Positions 8,216-17,135 are shown, counted from the first letter of the stretch. The stretch is DNA of 64,000 bases from Micromonospora sp. WMMD961 (GCF_029626145.1 NZ_JARUBJ010000002.1:340501-404500), one strand, 5' to 3'. The notes: generated from the letters alone by a model not told the origin. Translations and numbers: made by a program.

Positions 8216-9748
8216 GTGACGCTCGACGGTGAGGCACTGGAGCAGCTGCGCAAGCGGGCCCGGTCCGGCGGCGCGGACAAGTACCACGCGGCCAACGCGG
8301 CAAAGGGCAAGCTCTTCGCCCGTGAACGCGTCGCCCTCCTGGTCGACGAGGGTTCGTTCGTCGAGGACGGCCTCTACGCCAACACGATGGCCGAAGGGTT
8401 GCCCGCCGACGGCGTGGTCACTGGCACCGCCACGATCGACGGCCGACAGGTCTGCCTGATGGCCAACGACTCCACCGTCAAGGCCGGCAGCTGGGGCGCC
8501 CGCACCGTCGAGAAGATCATTCGAATCATCGAGCGGGCGTACGGCGCCGGCGTGCCGATGGTCTACCTGGTCGACTCGGCCGGCGCGCGGATCACCGACC
8601 AGGTCGACCTCTTCCCCGGCCGCCGCGGCGCCGGAAAGATCTTCTGGAACCAGGTGCGCGCCTCGGGTTCGATCCCGCAGGTGTGCGCGCTGTTCGGCCC
8701 GAGCGCAGCCGGTGGGGCGTACATTCCGGCGTTCTGCGACGTGGTGGCCCTGGTCGACGGCAACGCGAGCATGTACCTGGGCTCCGACCGGATGGTCGAG
8801 ATGGTCACCGGCGAGAAGACCACCCTGGAAGCGATGGGCGGGGCCAAGGTGCACACCGCCGAGTCCGGCGTGGGGCACTTCCTCTGCAAGACCGAGGCCG
8901 ACGCGCTCGACGTCGTGAAGACCTACCTGTCGTACCTCCCGGCGAACTGGACCCAGACGCCGCCGGCCGCGCCGGCCGTCGCCGCGCCCGCGAAGGCCGA
9001 CCTGGCCGCGCTGGTGCCGGCCAGCGAGCGGCAGGCGTTCGACATGCGGAGGTACGCCAAGGGCCTGCTCGACGAGGGTTCCTTCTTCGAGATCCAGGCC
9101 CTCTGGGCCAAGGAGCTGACCATCGGCTTCGGTCGCATCGAGGGGCAGGTCGTCGGCGTGGTCGGCAACAACTCGATGTTCAAGGGCGGCGTTCTCTTCG
9201 TCGACTCGGCCGACAAGGCCACCCGGTTCGTGCAGCTCTGCGACGCGTTCAACGTGCCGCTGCTGTTCCTCAGCGACGTGCCCGGCTTCATGGTCGGCAG
9301 CGCGGTGGAGAAGCAGGGCATCATCCGGCACGGCGCAAAGATGATCACCGCGATCTCCGAGGCGACGGTCCCGAAGATCTGCGTGGTGGTCCGCAAGGCG
9401 TACGGCGCCGGCCTCTACGCCATGGCGGGCCCCGGGTTCGAGCCGGACGCCACGATCGCCCTGCCGACCGCGAAGATCGCGGTGATGGGCGCCGAGGCCG
9501 CCGTGAACGCCGTCTACGCCAACAAGATCGCCGCCATCGAGGACGAGACCGAGCGGGCTGCCTTCGTGGCCGCCAAGCGGGCCGAGTACGAGCAGGACAT
9601 CGACGTCGTCCGGCTCGCCAGCGAGCTGGTGGTGGACGCCATCGTCGAGCCCCACGACCTGCGTACCGAGCTGGTCCGTCGGTTCGCGGCGGCGCGTACC
9701 AAGGACCGGCACTTCTCCCGACGCCGGCACGGCGTGACCCCCGTCTGA
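8216..9748 (+). CDS. Acyl-CoA carboxylase beta subunit (carboxyltransferase)
   Basis: 510 aa, GTG start 5 nt after GAGGGAG. It has two crotonase-like carboxyltransferase halves. The N-terminal half holds VDSAGARITDQVDLFPGRRGAGKIF and GPSAAGGAYIPAFCD; the C-terminal half holds GVVGNN, FLSDVPGFMVG and KAYGAGLYAMAGPGFEPD, which build the acyl-CoA and biotin sites. It transfers CO2 from carboxybiotin to an acyl-CoA, and by context 3-methylcrotonyl-CoA or a related branched substrate. An alanine/proline-rich linker lies at about 240-260. Its own promoter with an apparent TetR operator precedes it. Propionyl- or geranyl-type substrate cannot be excluded. Confidence 0.88.
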   Translation: MTLDGEALEQLRKRARSGGADKYHAANAAKGKLFARERVALLVDEGSFVEDGLYANTMAEGLPADGVVTGTATIDGRQVCLMANDSTVKAGSWGARTVEKIIRIIERAYGAGVPMVYLVDSAGARITDQVDLFPGRRGAGKIFWNQVRASGSIPQVCALFGPSAAGGAYIPAFCDVVALVDGNASMYLGSDRMVEMVTGEKTTLEAMGGAKVHTAESGVGHFLCKTEADALDVVKTYLSYLPANWTQTPPAAPAVAAPAKADLAALVPASERQAFDMRRYAKGLLDEGSFFEIQALWAKELTIGFGRIEGQVVGVVGNNSMFKGGVLFVDSADKATRFVQLCDAFNVPLLFLSDVPGFMVGSAVEKQGIIRHGAKMITAISEATVPKICVVVRKAYGAGLYAMAGPGFEPDATIALPTAKIAVMGAEAAVNAVYANKIAAIEDETERAAFVAAKRAEYEQDIDVVRLASELVVDAIVEPHDLRTELVRRFAAARTKDRHFSRRRHGVTPV

Positions 9749-9754
9749 CCCGCA

Positions 9755-9802
9755 AGGAAGGGCCCCCGCTTAACGCCTGGTGTATAGGAGGGGGCCCTTC
9801 CT
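9755..9802. repeat. Micromonospora-type GGAAGGGCCCCC palindrome
   Basis: Arms 9755-9767 (AGGAAGGGCCCCC) and 9790-9802 (its exact complement) enclose a 22-nt loop with TTAACGCC and TGTATAG. From memory, near-identical elements recur in intergenic DNA of Micromonospora and Salinispora genomes. It may act as a terminator for the carboxyltransferase gene, but there is no T-tract and the loop is conserved-looking. Confidence 0.75.
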
Positions 9803-9864
9803 AACGCTTCAGCCGCTTCCGCGTCACGAGCGCCCGGCGGCCCGCCCTTTCCAGGAGGAACGAC

Positions 9865-11013
9865 ATGGACTTCCGGCTCACCGACGAGCAAGCGGCGCTG
9901 CGGTCCAGCGTGCGGGACTTCGCGCGCGAAGTGGTCGCCCCGGTCATCGCCGAGCACTACGAGCAGCACACCTTCCCGTACGAGGTGGTCCGGCAGATGG
10001 GCAAGATGGGCCTGTTCGGCCTGCCCTTCGCCGAGGAGCACGGTGGGATGGGCGGCGACTACTTCGCGCTCTGCCTGGCCCTGGAGGAGTTGGCCCGGGT
10101 CGACTCCAGCGTGGCCATCACGTTGGAGGCGGCGGTCTCCTTGGGCGCGATGCCGATCTACCGCTTCGGCACCGAGGAGCAGAAGGCGACCTGGCTGCCC
10201 AAGCTGCTCAGCGGCGAGGCGCTGGCCGGGTTCGGTCTCACCGAGCCGGGCACCGGCTCCGACGCCGCCGGCACCCAGACGCGCGCGGCGCTGGACGGCG
10301 ACGAGTGGGTGATCAACGGGTCGAAGGCGTTCATCACCAACTCGGGCACCGACATCACGGCCATGGTGACCGTCACCGCGGTGACCGGCACGAACCCGGA
10401 CGGCTCCAAGGAGTTGTCGACCATCATCGTGCCGACCGGCACGCCCGGGTTCACCGTCGCGCCGGGCTACTCCAAGGTGGGATGGACGGCCTCGGACACC
10501 CACGAGCTGACCTTCGACGACTGCCGCGTACCGGCGGCCAACCTGCTCGGTGCGCGGGGCCGGGGTTTCGCCCAGTTCCTGCGGATCCTCGACGAGGGTC
10601 GGATCGCCATCGCCGCGCTGGCCGTCGGCCTCGCCCAGGGCTGCGTCGACGAGTCGATCAAGTACGCGAAGGAGCGGCACGCCTTCGGCCAGCCGATCGG
10701 CGCCAACCAGGCGATCCAGTTCAAGATCGCAGACATGGAGCTGAAGGCGCACACCGCCCGGTTGGCCTACTACGACGCGGCGGCTCGGATGCTCGCCGGT
10801 GCGCCGTTCAAGCGGCAGGCCGCCATCGCCAAGCTGCACGCCAGCACCATCGCGGTGGACAACGCCCGGGAGGCGACCCAGATCCACGGCGGGTACGGCT
10901 TCATGAACGAGTACCCGGTCGCCCGCTTCTGGCGGGACTCCAAGATCCTGGAGATCGGTGAGGGCACCAGCGAGGTGCAGCGCATGATCATCGCTCGCGA
11001 CCTGGGCCTCTAG
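9865..11013 (+). CDS. Acyl-CoA dehydrogenase (short/branched-chain type)
   Basis: 382 aa, ATG after CCAGGAGGAACGAC. It has the full acyl-CoA dehydrogenase architecture: N-terminal helical domain, middle beta domain with GFGLTEPGTGSDA, and a C-terminal helical domain with the FAD/CoA motifs QIHGGYGFMNEYP and IGEGTSEVQR. Glu366 in GEGTSE occupies the catalytic-base position of short- and medium-chain dehydrogenases. True isovaleryl-CoA dehydrogenases usually have Gly there and take the base from another helix. It should oxidise a short or branched acyl-CoA and pass electrons to ETF. It is the fourth enzyme of the cluster. Confidence 0.88.
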   Translation: MDFRLTDEQAALRSSVRDFAREVVAPVIAEHYEQHTFPYEVVRQMGKMGLFGLPFAEEHGGMGGDYFALCLALEELARVDSSVAITLEAAVSLGAMPIYRFGTEEQKATWLPKLLSGEALAGFGLTEPGTGSDAAGTQTRAALDGDEWVINGSKAFITNSGTDITAMVTVTAVTGTNPDGSKELSTIIVPTGTPGFTVAPGYSKVGWTASDTHELTFDDCRVPAANLLGARGRGFAQFLRILDEGRIAIAALAVGLAQGCVDESIKYAKERHAFGQPIGANQAIQFKIADMELKAHTARLAYYDAAARMLAGAPFKRQAAIAKLHASTIAVDNAREATQIHGGYGFMNEYPVARFWRDSKILEIGEGTSEVQRMIIARDLGL

Positions 11014-11125
11014 AAGGCTTCCACCAGACCGTCCGTACCGGGCGGGCTGTCCGTACGGCTGTCGGATTTCGGCGGTTGGGCGTCAATAGCCCGACGTTCG
11101 ACTGCCGACCGTCGGGGTCCATCCG

Positions 11126-11131
11126 TACTCT
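11126..11131 (+). promoter_or_regulatory. -10 element, leaderless start of the HTH-STAND regulator
   Basis: TACTCT lies 8 nt before the ATG at 11140 with no ribosome binding site between. This favours the ATG over the in-frame GTG at 11134. Confidence 0.4.
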
Positions 11132-11139
11132 TCGTGCCC

Positions 11140-13794
11140 ATGACTCCGGATCATGGAGGGTCGCGGAGCCCGGCCGGCCGTACCGCCCTGCCGGAGCTGC
11201 TCCGCGAGCATCGACGCGCCGCCGGCCTGACCCAGGCCGAGTTGGCGTCCCGGGCCGGGGTCGGTGTGCGGACGGTGCGTGATCTGGAGCGCGGTCGGGC
11301 GGTCCGGCCGCAGCGCACCACTGTGGATCTGCTCGCTGCGGCGTTGGCGTTGACCGGCGGCGACCGGACGGCGTTCCTGGCGGCGGCTCGCGGCTCCGGC
11401 ACCGAGCCGACCCGACCCGACACCACCTCGACGGCGCTCGCGGTCGGCAGCGGAGCCATGTCCTCCGACCGACCGGTCGCCCTTCCGCCTCCGGTCACGC
11501 TGATCGGTCGGGACCGCGACATCACCGAGCTGACCGGCATGCTGACCACAGAGGGTGGCCCCCGGCTGGTGAGCCTGGTCGGACTGGCCGGGGTCGGCAA
11601 GACCGCCCTGGCGACATCGGTGGCGCACGCGGTGGCCCCCGCTCACCCGGCCGGGGTGACCGGGGTGCTGATCGGTGAGGGCTCGGACGGGCCGGACGTC
11701 CTCGCCGCCTCGACGTCCGTGCTCGGCTCGGCGCGGCTGGCGGAACTCGTGGCCCAGCTCGCCGGCCGTCCGGCGTTGCTGGTGATGGACGCGGTGGAAC
11801 GCGCCCCGGGCCCGGTCGCCGCGACGCTGCACCGACTGATCGCCGCCCTGCCCTCGCTGCGGGTGCTGGTCACCGGGCGGCACCCGGTCGGCCTACCCGG
11901 CGAGCGGGTCTGGCCGGTCGCGCCGCTCGACGTGCCACCCCCGGACGTCGACCACGGCGGCCTGGCCACGCTCGAGTCGTGGCCGGCGGTGGCCCTGTTC
12001 ACCGCCCGGCTGGCTCAGGTCCGCCGGGAGACGCCCACCCCAGACGAACTGCCGGCACTCGCCGCGCTGGTTCGCCGCCTGGGCGGTCTGCCGCTGGCCA
12101 TCGAGCTGATGGCCGCCCGGGGCCGGCTCCTCGACCTCACCGAGTTGCTGGACCGGTACGGCGACCGGGTGCTCGACCTGGCCGCTCCCGCCGACGCCAC
12201 GGTCCATCCCGGTTGGGACGCACCGGACGCGCTCACCCACCGGTCGAGCGGCCCTTCTGCGGTGGTCACTCTGCGCGACGCGGTGGCGACGAGTTACCGA
12301 CTACTGGCACCCGACGAGCGAGCAGCGCTGCGACAGCTCGCCGTGTTCGGCAATCGCTGGTCGGTGGAGTTGGCCGAGGAGATGCTCGCCGACGAGGCCG
12401 ACCAGGACGGCACGGTGGCGATCGACCCCGTTCCGTTGCTGGACCGGTTCGTCGAGTTGGGGCTGCTGAGCGTACGCGGTACCAATCCGTTCCGGTTCCG
12501 GCTGCTCGACGCGGTCCGGGAGTATGCCGTCGAGCAGGCGGCTGGCGGGGGTGAGTTGACCGGCATCCGGCGGCGGCACGCGGAGGTGATCGCGAGGTTG
12601 GTGGCGCGCACGGCAGTCGACCTGGTTGGTCCGCGATCGTCCGAGGCGGTGCACCGGCTGGACGAGATGACCAGTGACATCAGCTCGTCGCTGACCCATG
12701 CGGCCACTGACGACCCGTTGACCGCGCTGCGGCTGGCGGCCTGCCTGACCCGTTGGTGGCGGTTTCGTGGGCGCGACGTCGTCGGGAGGCAGTGGCTGCG
12801 CCGGCTGTTGGCGGACCCGCGTACCGCCGACGCCGATCCGATTCTGCGGGGCTGGGCCGCCCTCGGGGTTGCCCGGCTCGCGGCCGAGCACGGTGCGGGC
12901 GCCGACGAGCTGGCGACGGCACGTGCGGCGTTGGCGACCTTCCGGCAGGCCGGCGATGTCGCAGGTGAGCTGGAGGCGCGCAACGTGCTCGGCACGCTGC
13001 TGATCGCCGTCGGCCGGCAGGACGAGGCGCGCGAGCAGGCCGAGGCGGTGTTGCGGCTGGCCGCCCGTGATGGACGGACCCGGGACCTGGCGGTGGCCCA
13101 GAACAGTCTCGCCTGGCACGAGATCCGGATCGGTGACCTTGCTGCGGCCCGACGGCGGCTCGCTGCGGCGGACCGACTTGCCGCCGAGAGTGGGGAGCAG
13201 CGGCTGCGGGTGCTGGTCTGGGCCGGTCGAGCCGAGGTCGCCCGTCTGGAGGGTTGGTACGCCGACGCGGTCGACCGTGGTCGGCGGGCGATGGCGGCGT
13301 TGTCCGAGTTGGGTGACCAGGGGCGCCGCCGGCGAACACTCGGGACGGTCGGGTTGGCGCTCGCCCAGGACGGGCGTGCTGCGGAGGCGACCGAGGTGCT
13401 CGTCGAGTTACGCGCGGGGATGGCCGAGGCTGCGGCGGCGGGATCGGTGCGCGCACTATCTCGGCGGGCCGTGCCACGCCAGCGCTCCGATGACATGGCG
13501 CTGTCCGGGGACGGGCCGGATGTGGGTCTCTGCGCGCTGATCGAGGGCAACCTCGCGCTGCACCGGGGTGACCGGGAGTTGGCTGCCGAATGGTTCGCCG
13601 CCGCCGCCGACTCGGGCCAGGATCGCCGGGATGTGGTGGAGGCGCTCGTGGGGCTGGCCGCGAGCACCGCGGACCCGGCGGTCCTCGATCGGCTCGACCG
13701 GGTCTGCCGGGAGAGCGGTATCGCGCTGCTGCCTCAGGAGTCGGGACTGCTCTACGCGCTGACCGCCGATCGGGGCGGGCCGGCCGTCGGGTAG
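11140..13794 (+). CDS. HTH (XRE-like) STAND ATPase regulator with helical repeats
   Basis: 884 aa from ATG 11140 (a GTG at 11134 is in frame). A Cro/C1-type helix-turn-helix covers about residues 18-60 (LREHRRAAGLTQAELASRAGVGVRTVRDLERG). The NB-ARC/STAND NTPase starts near 125, with P-loop GLAGVGKTAL at about 150 and GLPLAIELMAARG in the ARC region. TPR-like helical repeats fill the C-terminal half. This is the AfsR-like architecture with an XRE domain in place of the SARP/BTAD output. Such proteins are nucleotide-switched transcription factors, often for secondary metabolism. It stands alone and neighbours give no clear target. Confidence 0.8.
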   Translation: MTPDHGGSRSPAGRTALPELLREHRRAAGLTQAELASRAGVGVRTVRDLERGRAVRPQRTTVDLLAAALALTGGDRTAFLAAARGSGTEPTRPDTTSTALAVGSGAMSSDRPVALPPPVTLIGRDRDITELTGMLTTEGGPRLVSLVGLAGVGKTALATSVAHAVAPAHPAGVTGVLIGEGSDGPDVLAASTSVLGSARLAELVAQLAGRPALLVMDAVERAPGPVAATLHRLIAALPSLRVLVTGRHPVGLPGERVWPVAPLDVPPPDVDHGGLATLESWPAVALFTARLAQVRRETPTPDELPALAALVRRLGGLPLAIELMAARGRLLDLTELLDRYGDRVLDLAAPADATVHPGWDAPDALTHRSSGPSAVVTLRDAVATSYRLLAPDERAALRQLAVFGNRWSVELAEEMLADEADQDGTVAIDPVPLLDRFVELGLLSVRGTNPFRFRLLDAVREYAVEQAAGGGELTGIRRRHAEVIARLVARTAVDLVGPRSSEAVHRLDEMTSDISSSLTHAATDDPLTALRLAACLTRWWRFRGRDVVGRQWLRRLLADPRTADADPILRGWAALGVARLAAEHGAGADELATARAALATFRQAGDVAGELEARNVLGTLLIAVGRQDEAREQAEAVLRLAARDGRTRDLAVAQNSLAWHEIRIGDLAAARRRLAAADRLAAESGEQRLRVLVWAGRAEVARLEGWYADAVDRGRRAMAALSELGDQGRRRRTLGTVGLALAQDGRAAEATEVLVELRAGMAEAAAAGSVRALSRRAVPRQRSDDMALSGDGPDVGLCALIEGNLALHRGDRELAAEWFAAAADSGQDRRDVVEALVGLAASTADPAVLDRLDRVCRESGIALLPQESGLLYALTADRGGPAVG

Positions 13795-14042
13795 CGCCGT
13801 GGGGCAGACGCTCCCGGCGCGGTCGAGGACGACCGGGGTCGGGTGAGTGGCGCGGGCGAAGAGCCCCCTTGGTGCTACCCCTCGCTGATCGCCCGCGCCG
13901 TTACCCCCCGGTTGATCCCCGGTGCTCGAAGCCTGCCACCGCTACGGCGGCAGAAAGTCGACTTGGCCCGAATCATCCAGCTTGGCGGGGCCAGTTCTGC
14001 CGGTCTTTCTGCCGGTGCGATCACCGCGCCGGCATGAGGTGC

Positions 14043-14549
14043 TCAGGGCTGGGTGGTCTCGGTCTGCTCTGCGAAGCTGGTGTCGTCGCTGCCTGCGGTG
14101 GCGCACGGATGTGCGGCGTCGCGGACCCGCCGCAGCCCGTCGAGAAGGGCTGCCAACGCCTCGGGGTCGAGTTGGCCGGTGAACCACTGCTCGATCATCT
14201 GTAGGTGGCCGGGCAGCGTCTCGTTCAGTCGCTGCATGCCTGCGGCGGTGACCACCGCGTACGAGCTGCGCCGGTCGTTCGGGCAGGCGCGACGGGTGAG
14301 CAGGCCGTCGCGTTCCATCCGGTCCACCACGCGGGTGACCCCGCTGGTCGACAGTGAGGTCTGTGCGGCGAGGTCGGTCATGCGTAGCTGGTTGCCGGGT
14401 GAGCGGGCCAGTCGAGTGATGACCTCGAACTCGACCGCGGAGAGGCCGTGCTCCGCGAGTTGGGCGTCGAACCGGGCGGACAACCCGGCGTGTGCCTCGA
14501 AGAGCAGGCCGACGGCGGTGATCCGGGGATCGTCGAAGACGTTGGTCAC
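14043..14549 (-). CDS. MarR-family transcriptional regulator
   Basis: 168 aa, GTG start. The winged helix covers about residues 35-110 with the MarR hallmarks LTRLARSP-like helix, MTDLAAQTSLSTSGVTRVVDRMERDGLLTRR and the wing NDRRSSYAVVT. Dimerisation helices flank it. It is divergent from the YceI gene, sharing a 100-bp control region, so it probably represses both genes in response to a small molecule or oxidative/lipid signal. A -10 (TAGGAT) 6 nt upstream of its GTG indicates a leaderless message. Confidence 0.88.
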   Translation of the reverse strand: MTNVFDDPRITAVGLLFEAHAGLSARFDAQLAEHGLSAVEFEVITRLARSPGNQLRMTDLAAQTSLSTSGVTRVVDRMERDGLLTRRACPNDRRSSYAVVTAAGMQRLNETLPGHLQMIEQWFTGQLDPEALAALLDGLRRVRDAAHPCATAGSDDTSFAEQTETTQP

Positions 14550-14555
14550 TGGTTC

Positions 14556-14561
14556 ATCCTA
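14556..14561 (-). promoter_or_regulatory. -10 element of the MarR gene
   Basis: On the minus strand TAGGAT is followed by 6 nt and then the GTG of the MarR gene, with no Shine-Dalgarno sequence. Confidence 0.4.
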
Positions 14562-14568
14562 GCAGTAC

Positions 14569-14599
14569 TTGACACAGGGAATGTTGTTGCAGTTATAGT
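14569..14599 (+). promoter_or_regulatory. yceI promoter
   Basis: TTGACA (14569-14574) and TATAGT (14594-14599) are separated by 19 bp in an unusually AT-rich stretch. This is the best sigma-70-like promoter noticed in the window. Confidence 0.6.
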
Positions 14600-14610
14600 T
14601 GCTCAAGCAG
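14599..14610. promoter_or_regulatory. Candidate MarR operator
   Basis: TTGCT-CA-AGCAG is an imperfect inverted repeat touching the -10 of the yceI promoter in the MarR-yceI divergent region. Its place fits autoregulation and yceI repression; the sequence match alone is weak. Confidence 0.35.
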
Positions 14611-14649
14611 TCGTTGGGCTACTAAACAATTCTCCTGGAGGACAGCAGC

Positions 14650-15231
14650 ATGACCAGCAGCATCGATGCGGTTACCCGCGACTGGGACGGCCTCACCATC
14701 CCGACGGCCGGCACCTACGCGCTCGACGTGGCGCACAAGCGGGTCGGCTTCGTTGCCCGGCACATGATGGTGAGCAAGGTCCGCGGTGAGTTCAACGAGG
14801 CGACCGCCACCATCACCGTCGCGGAGGACCCGCTGCAGTCGTCGGTCGTCGCGACCATCCAGGCCGCCAGCATCGACACCACCCAGGCCGACCGGGACGC
14901 GCACCTGCGCAGCCCCGAGTTCCTGGACTCCGAGAAGTTCCCGACGCTCGAGTTCCGCAGCACCGGGGTCAAGTCCCGCAGCGGCAACGAGTTCGTGCTC
15001 GCCGGTGAGCTGACCATCAAGGACGTGACCCGGCCGGTCGAGCTGGAGGTGGAGTTCGAGGGTGTCGGCCGCAGCCCGTTCGGCCAGGACATCTTCGGCT
15101 TCTCCGCGAGCACCGAGATCGACCGCGAGGAGTTCGGCCTGACCTGGAACGTCGCCCTGGAGACCGGGGGCGTGCTGGTCAGCCGCAAGATCAAGATCGA
15201 GATCGAGGGTGAGGCCGTCCGTCAGGCCTGA
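14650..15231 (+). CDS. YceI-family polyisoprenoid-binding-like protein
   Basis: 193 aa, ATG with CTGGAGGA upstream. It is a single YceI-like lipocalin-type beta-barrel: AGTYALDVAHKRVGFVARHMMVSKVRGEF near the start, SIDTTQADRDAHLRSPEFLDSEKFPTLEFRS in the middle, and a C-terminal half with VTRPVELEVEFEG and GRSPFGQDIFGFSA. YceI proteins bind isoprenoid or other amphipathic lipids. No signal peptide is visible, unlike the periplasmic E. coli protein, so it should be cytosolic here. Control by the divergent MarR gene is likely. A perfect terminator follows. Confidence 0.9.
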   Translation: MTSSIDAVTRDWDGLTIPTAGTYALDVAHKRVGFVARHMMVSKVRGEFNEATATITVAEDPLQSSVVATIQAASIDTTQADRDAHLRSPEFLDSEKFPTLEFRSTGVKSRSGNEFVLAGELTIKDVTRPVELEVEFEGVGRSPFGQDIFGFSASTEIDREEFGLTWNVALETGGVLVSRKIKIEIEGEAVRQA

Positions 15232-15250
15232 TGCCTTCCGGATCACCGGT

Positions 15251-15289
15251 ACGCAGGGCCCGCGCCGCACGTCGGCGCGGGCCCTGCGT
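15251..15289 (+). terminator. Perfect 17-bp terminator hairpin after yceI
   Basis: Stem arms 15251-15267 and 15273-15289 (ACGCAGGGCCCGCGCCG and its complement) with a 5-nt loop lie 20 bp after the yceI stop. Confidence 0.8.
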
Positions 15290-15523
15290 CGTCTGCCACC
15301 CGAGGCGACGTCGTGGTAATTGTCACGAGTTGTTCGCACCGCATCGGGTCGTGTCGGCCCGTCACGGGGTACAGATGGCGCCACGAGTACGTCCGCTCGG
15401 GTCGATGACGGATCACCGCCGTCGGCCTCTGGCCCCGGTCAGGTGGGCGCTCTTACCGTGGATGGTTCACAATGCGCTTCCGGGACGGCAGGATCCCGAC
15501 CGCGCCGGCTGTCGGGAGGACAC

Positions 15524-17002
15524 ATGGGCAGGGACGTCTCGCAGGGTGCCTTCACCCGGGACGATCGCGTCCGCTACCGGCAGAAGGTCCGGCGGTGCCT
15601 GGACGTCTTCGCTCTCATGCTCGACGACTTCGGGTTCGACGCCGACCGGCCGATGACCGGCTTGGAGATCGAGCTCAACCTGGTCGACTCGACGGCCGAG
15701 CCGGCGATGCGCAACGAGGAGATCCTCGCCGACATCGCCGATCCGCTCTTTCAGACGGAGTTGGGGCAGTTCAACCTCGAACTCAACGCCGAGCCCCGAC
15801 TGATCGAGGGCACCGGCTTCGCTGACTACGAGCGTGACCTGCGCGGCAGCCTCTCCCGGGCCGACGAGCGGGCGGCCCGGTCCGACGCGAAGATCGTCCT
15901 GGTCGGCATCCTGCCCACCCTCACCGAGGGGCACCTGGTCGAGGACAATCTCTCCACCAACGAGCGCTACCGGGTGCTCAACGACCAGATCGTCGGTGCC
16001 CGCGGCGAGGACATCGAGCTGGACATCCGCGGCGTCGAGCAGTTGCGGACGCACACCGACTCGATCGCCCCCGAGGCCGCCTGCACCAGTCTCCAGTTCC
16101 ACCTCCAGGTGGCACCCGACAGCTTCGCCGACTACTGGAACGCCTCCCAGGCCATCGCCGGTGTGCAGGTGGCGGTCGGAGCGAACAGCCCCTTCCTGTA
16201 CGGCCGCCAACTGTGGGCGGAGACCCGGATCGCCCTGTTCCAGCAGGCCACCGACACGCGCCCGGACGAGCTCAAGGCCCAGGGGGTACGCCCCCGGGTG
16301 TGGTTCGGCGAGCGGTGGATCACCTCGATCTTCGACCTGTTCGAGGAGAACGTCCGGTATTTCCCGCCACTGCTGCCGATCTGCGAGGACGAGGACCCGG
16401 TGGAGGTGCTGCACGCCGGCGGCGTACCGCAGCTCGGGGAGTTGAGGCTGCACAACGGCACGGTCTACCGGTGGAACCGCCCGGTCTACGACATCATGAA
16501 CGGCCGCCCGCACCTGCGGGTGGAGAACCGGGTGCTGCCGGCCGGTCCGACGGTGGTGGACATGCTCGCCAACGCGGCCTTCTACTTCGGGTTGGCTCGC
16601 GGTCTGGCCGAGGCGGATCGTCCGATCTGGAGCCAACTCACCTTCAGCTCCGCGGAGGAGAACTTCCACGCTGCCGCCCGACGTGGTCTCGACGCCGTGC
16701 TGCACTGGCCCGGGCTCGGTGACGTGCCGGTGACCAAGCTGGTCCTGGAGCAGTTGCTGCCCACCGCGGCGGCCGGCCTGGACGGGTTCGGTGTCGCGGC
16801 GGCCCAACGGGACCGGCTGCTCGGCATCATCGAGCAGCGCTGTCGGACCGGTCGCAACGGCGCCGTCTGGCAGACCGAGGCGGTCTGGGCGGCGGAGCGG
16901 CGGTACGGCATGGACCGGAAGGACGCGCTGCACCACATGGTCCAGCGTTACGCGGAACTCCAGCGCTCCAACGAACCCGTCCACACCTGGCCGGTCAACT
17001 AA
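15524..17002 (+). CDS. Glutamate-cysteine ligase family (carboxylate-amine ligase)
   Basis: 492 aa from the ATG at 15524, 4 nt after GGGAGGA; the upstream open frame is not supported. It belongs to the GCS2-type carboxylate-amine ligases. MTGLEIELNLVD near residue 45 supplies the acidic metal-binding residues; QFNLELNAEPR and SLQFHLQV follow, and GRPHLRVENRVLPAGPT gives the substrate-binding Arg/Glu late in the protein. The reaction type is ATP-dependent joining of the glutamate gamma-carboxyl to an amine. It is longer than mycobacterial GshA or EgtA, so the true acceptor (cysteine or another amine) is open. It is monocistronic, ending at a palindrome. Confidence 0.85.
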   Translation: MGRDVSQGAFTRDDRVRYRQKVRRCLDVFALMLDDFGFDADRPMTGLEIELNLVDSTAEPAMRNEEILADIADPLFQTELGQFNLELNAEPRLIEGTGFADYERDLRGSLSRADERAARSDAKIVLVGILPTLTEGHLVEDNLSTNERYRVLNDQIVGARGEDIELDIRGVEQLRTHTDSIAPEAACTSLQFHLQVAPDSFADYWNASQAIAGVQVAVGANSPFLYGRQLWAETRIALFQQATDTRPDELKAQGVRPRVWFGERWITSIFDLFEENVRYFPPLLPICEDEDPVEVLHAGGVPQLGELRLHNGTVYRWNRPVYDIMNGRPHLRVENRVLPAGPTVVDMLANAAFYFGLARGLAEADRPIWSQLTFSSAEENFHAAARRGLDAVLHWPGLGDVPVTKLVLEQLLPTAAAGLDGFGVAAAQRDRLLGIIEQRCRTGRNGAVWQTEAVWAAERRYGMDRKDALHHMVQRYAELQRSNEPVHTWPVN

Positions 17003-17044
17003 CTCTTTCCCACCCCCAGCCCCACCCCTGGTCACCCCCGCGTT

Positions 17045-17098
17045 GATCATGAAGTTATTGCCCCCGACGCGCCGCGGGATGGCAATAACTTCATGATC
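17045..17098. repeat. GATCATGAAGTTATTGCC intergenic palindrome
   Basis: Arms 17045-17062 and 17081-17098 are perfect complements over 18 bp with an 18-nt loop. It lies between two convergent genes and could terminate both. The arm resembles that of the 7009-7064 element (TGATCA, GA, GTT in register). From memory such elements are widespread in Micromonosporaceae intergenic DNA. Confidence 0.85.
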
Positions 17099-17135
17099 GA
17101 CAGGGGTGAGCGGGGGTGGCCGGGGGTGGTTGGGT

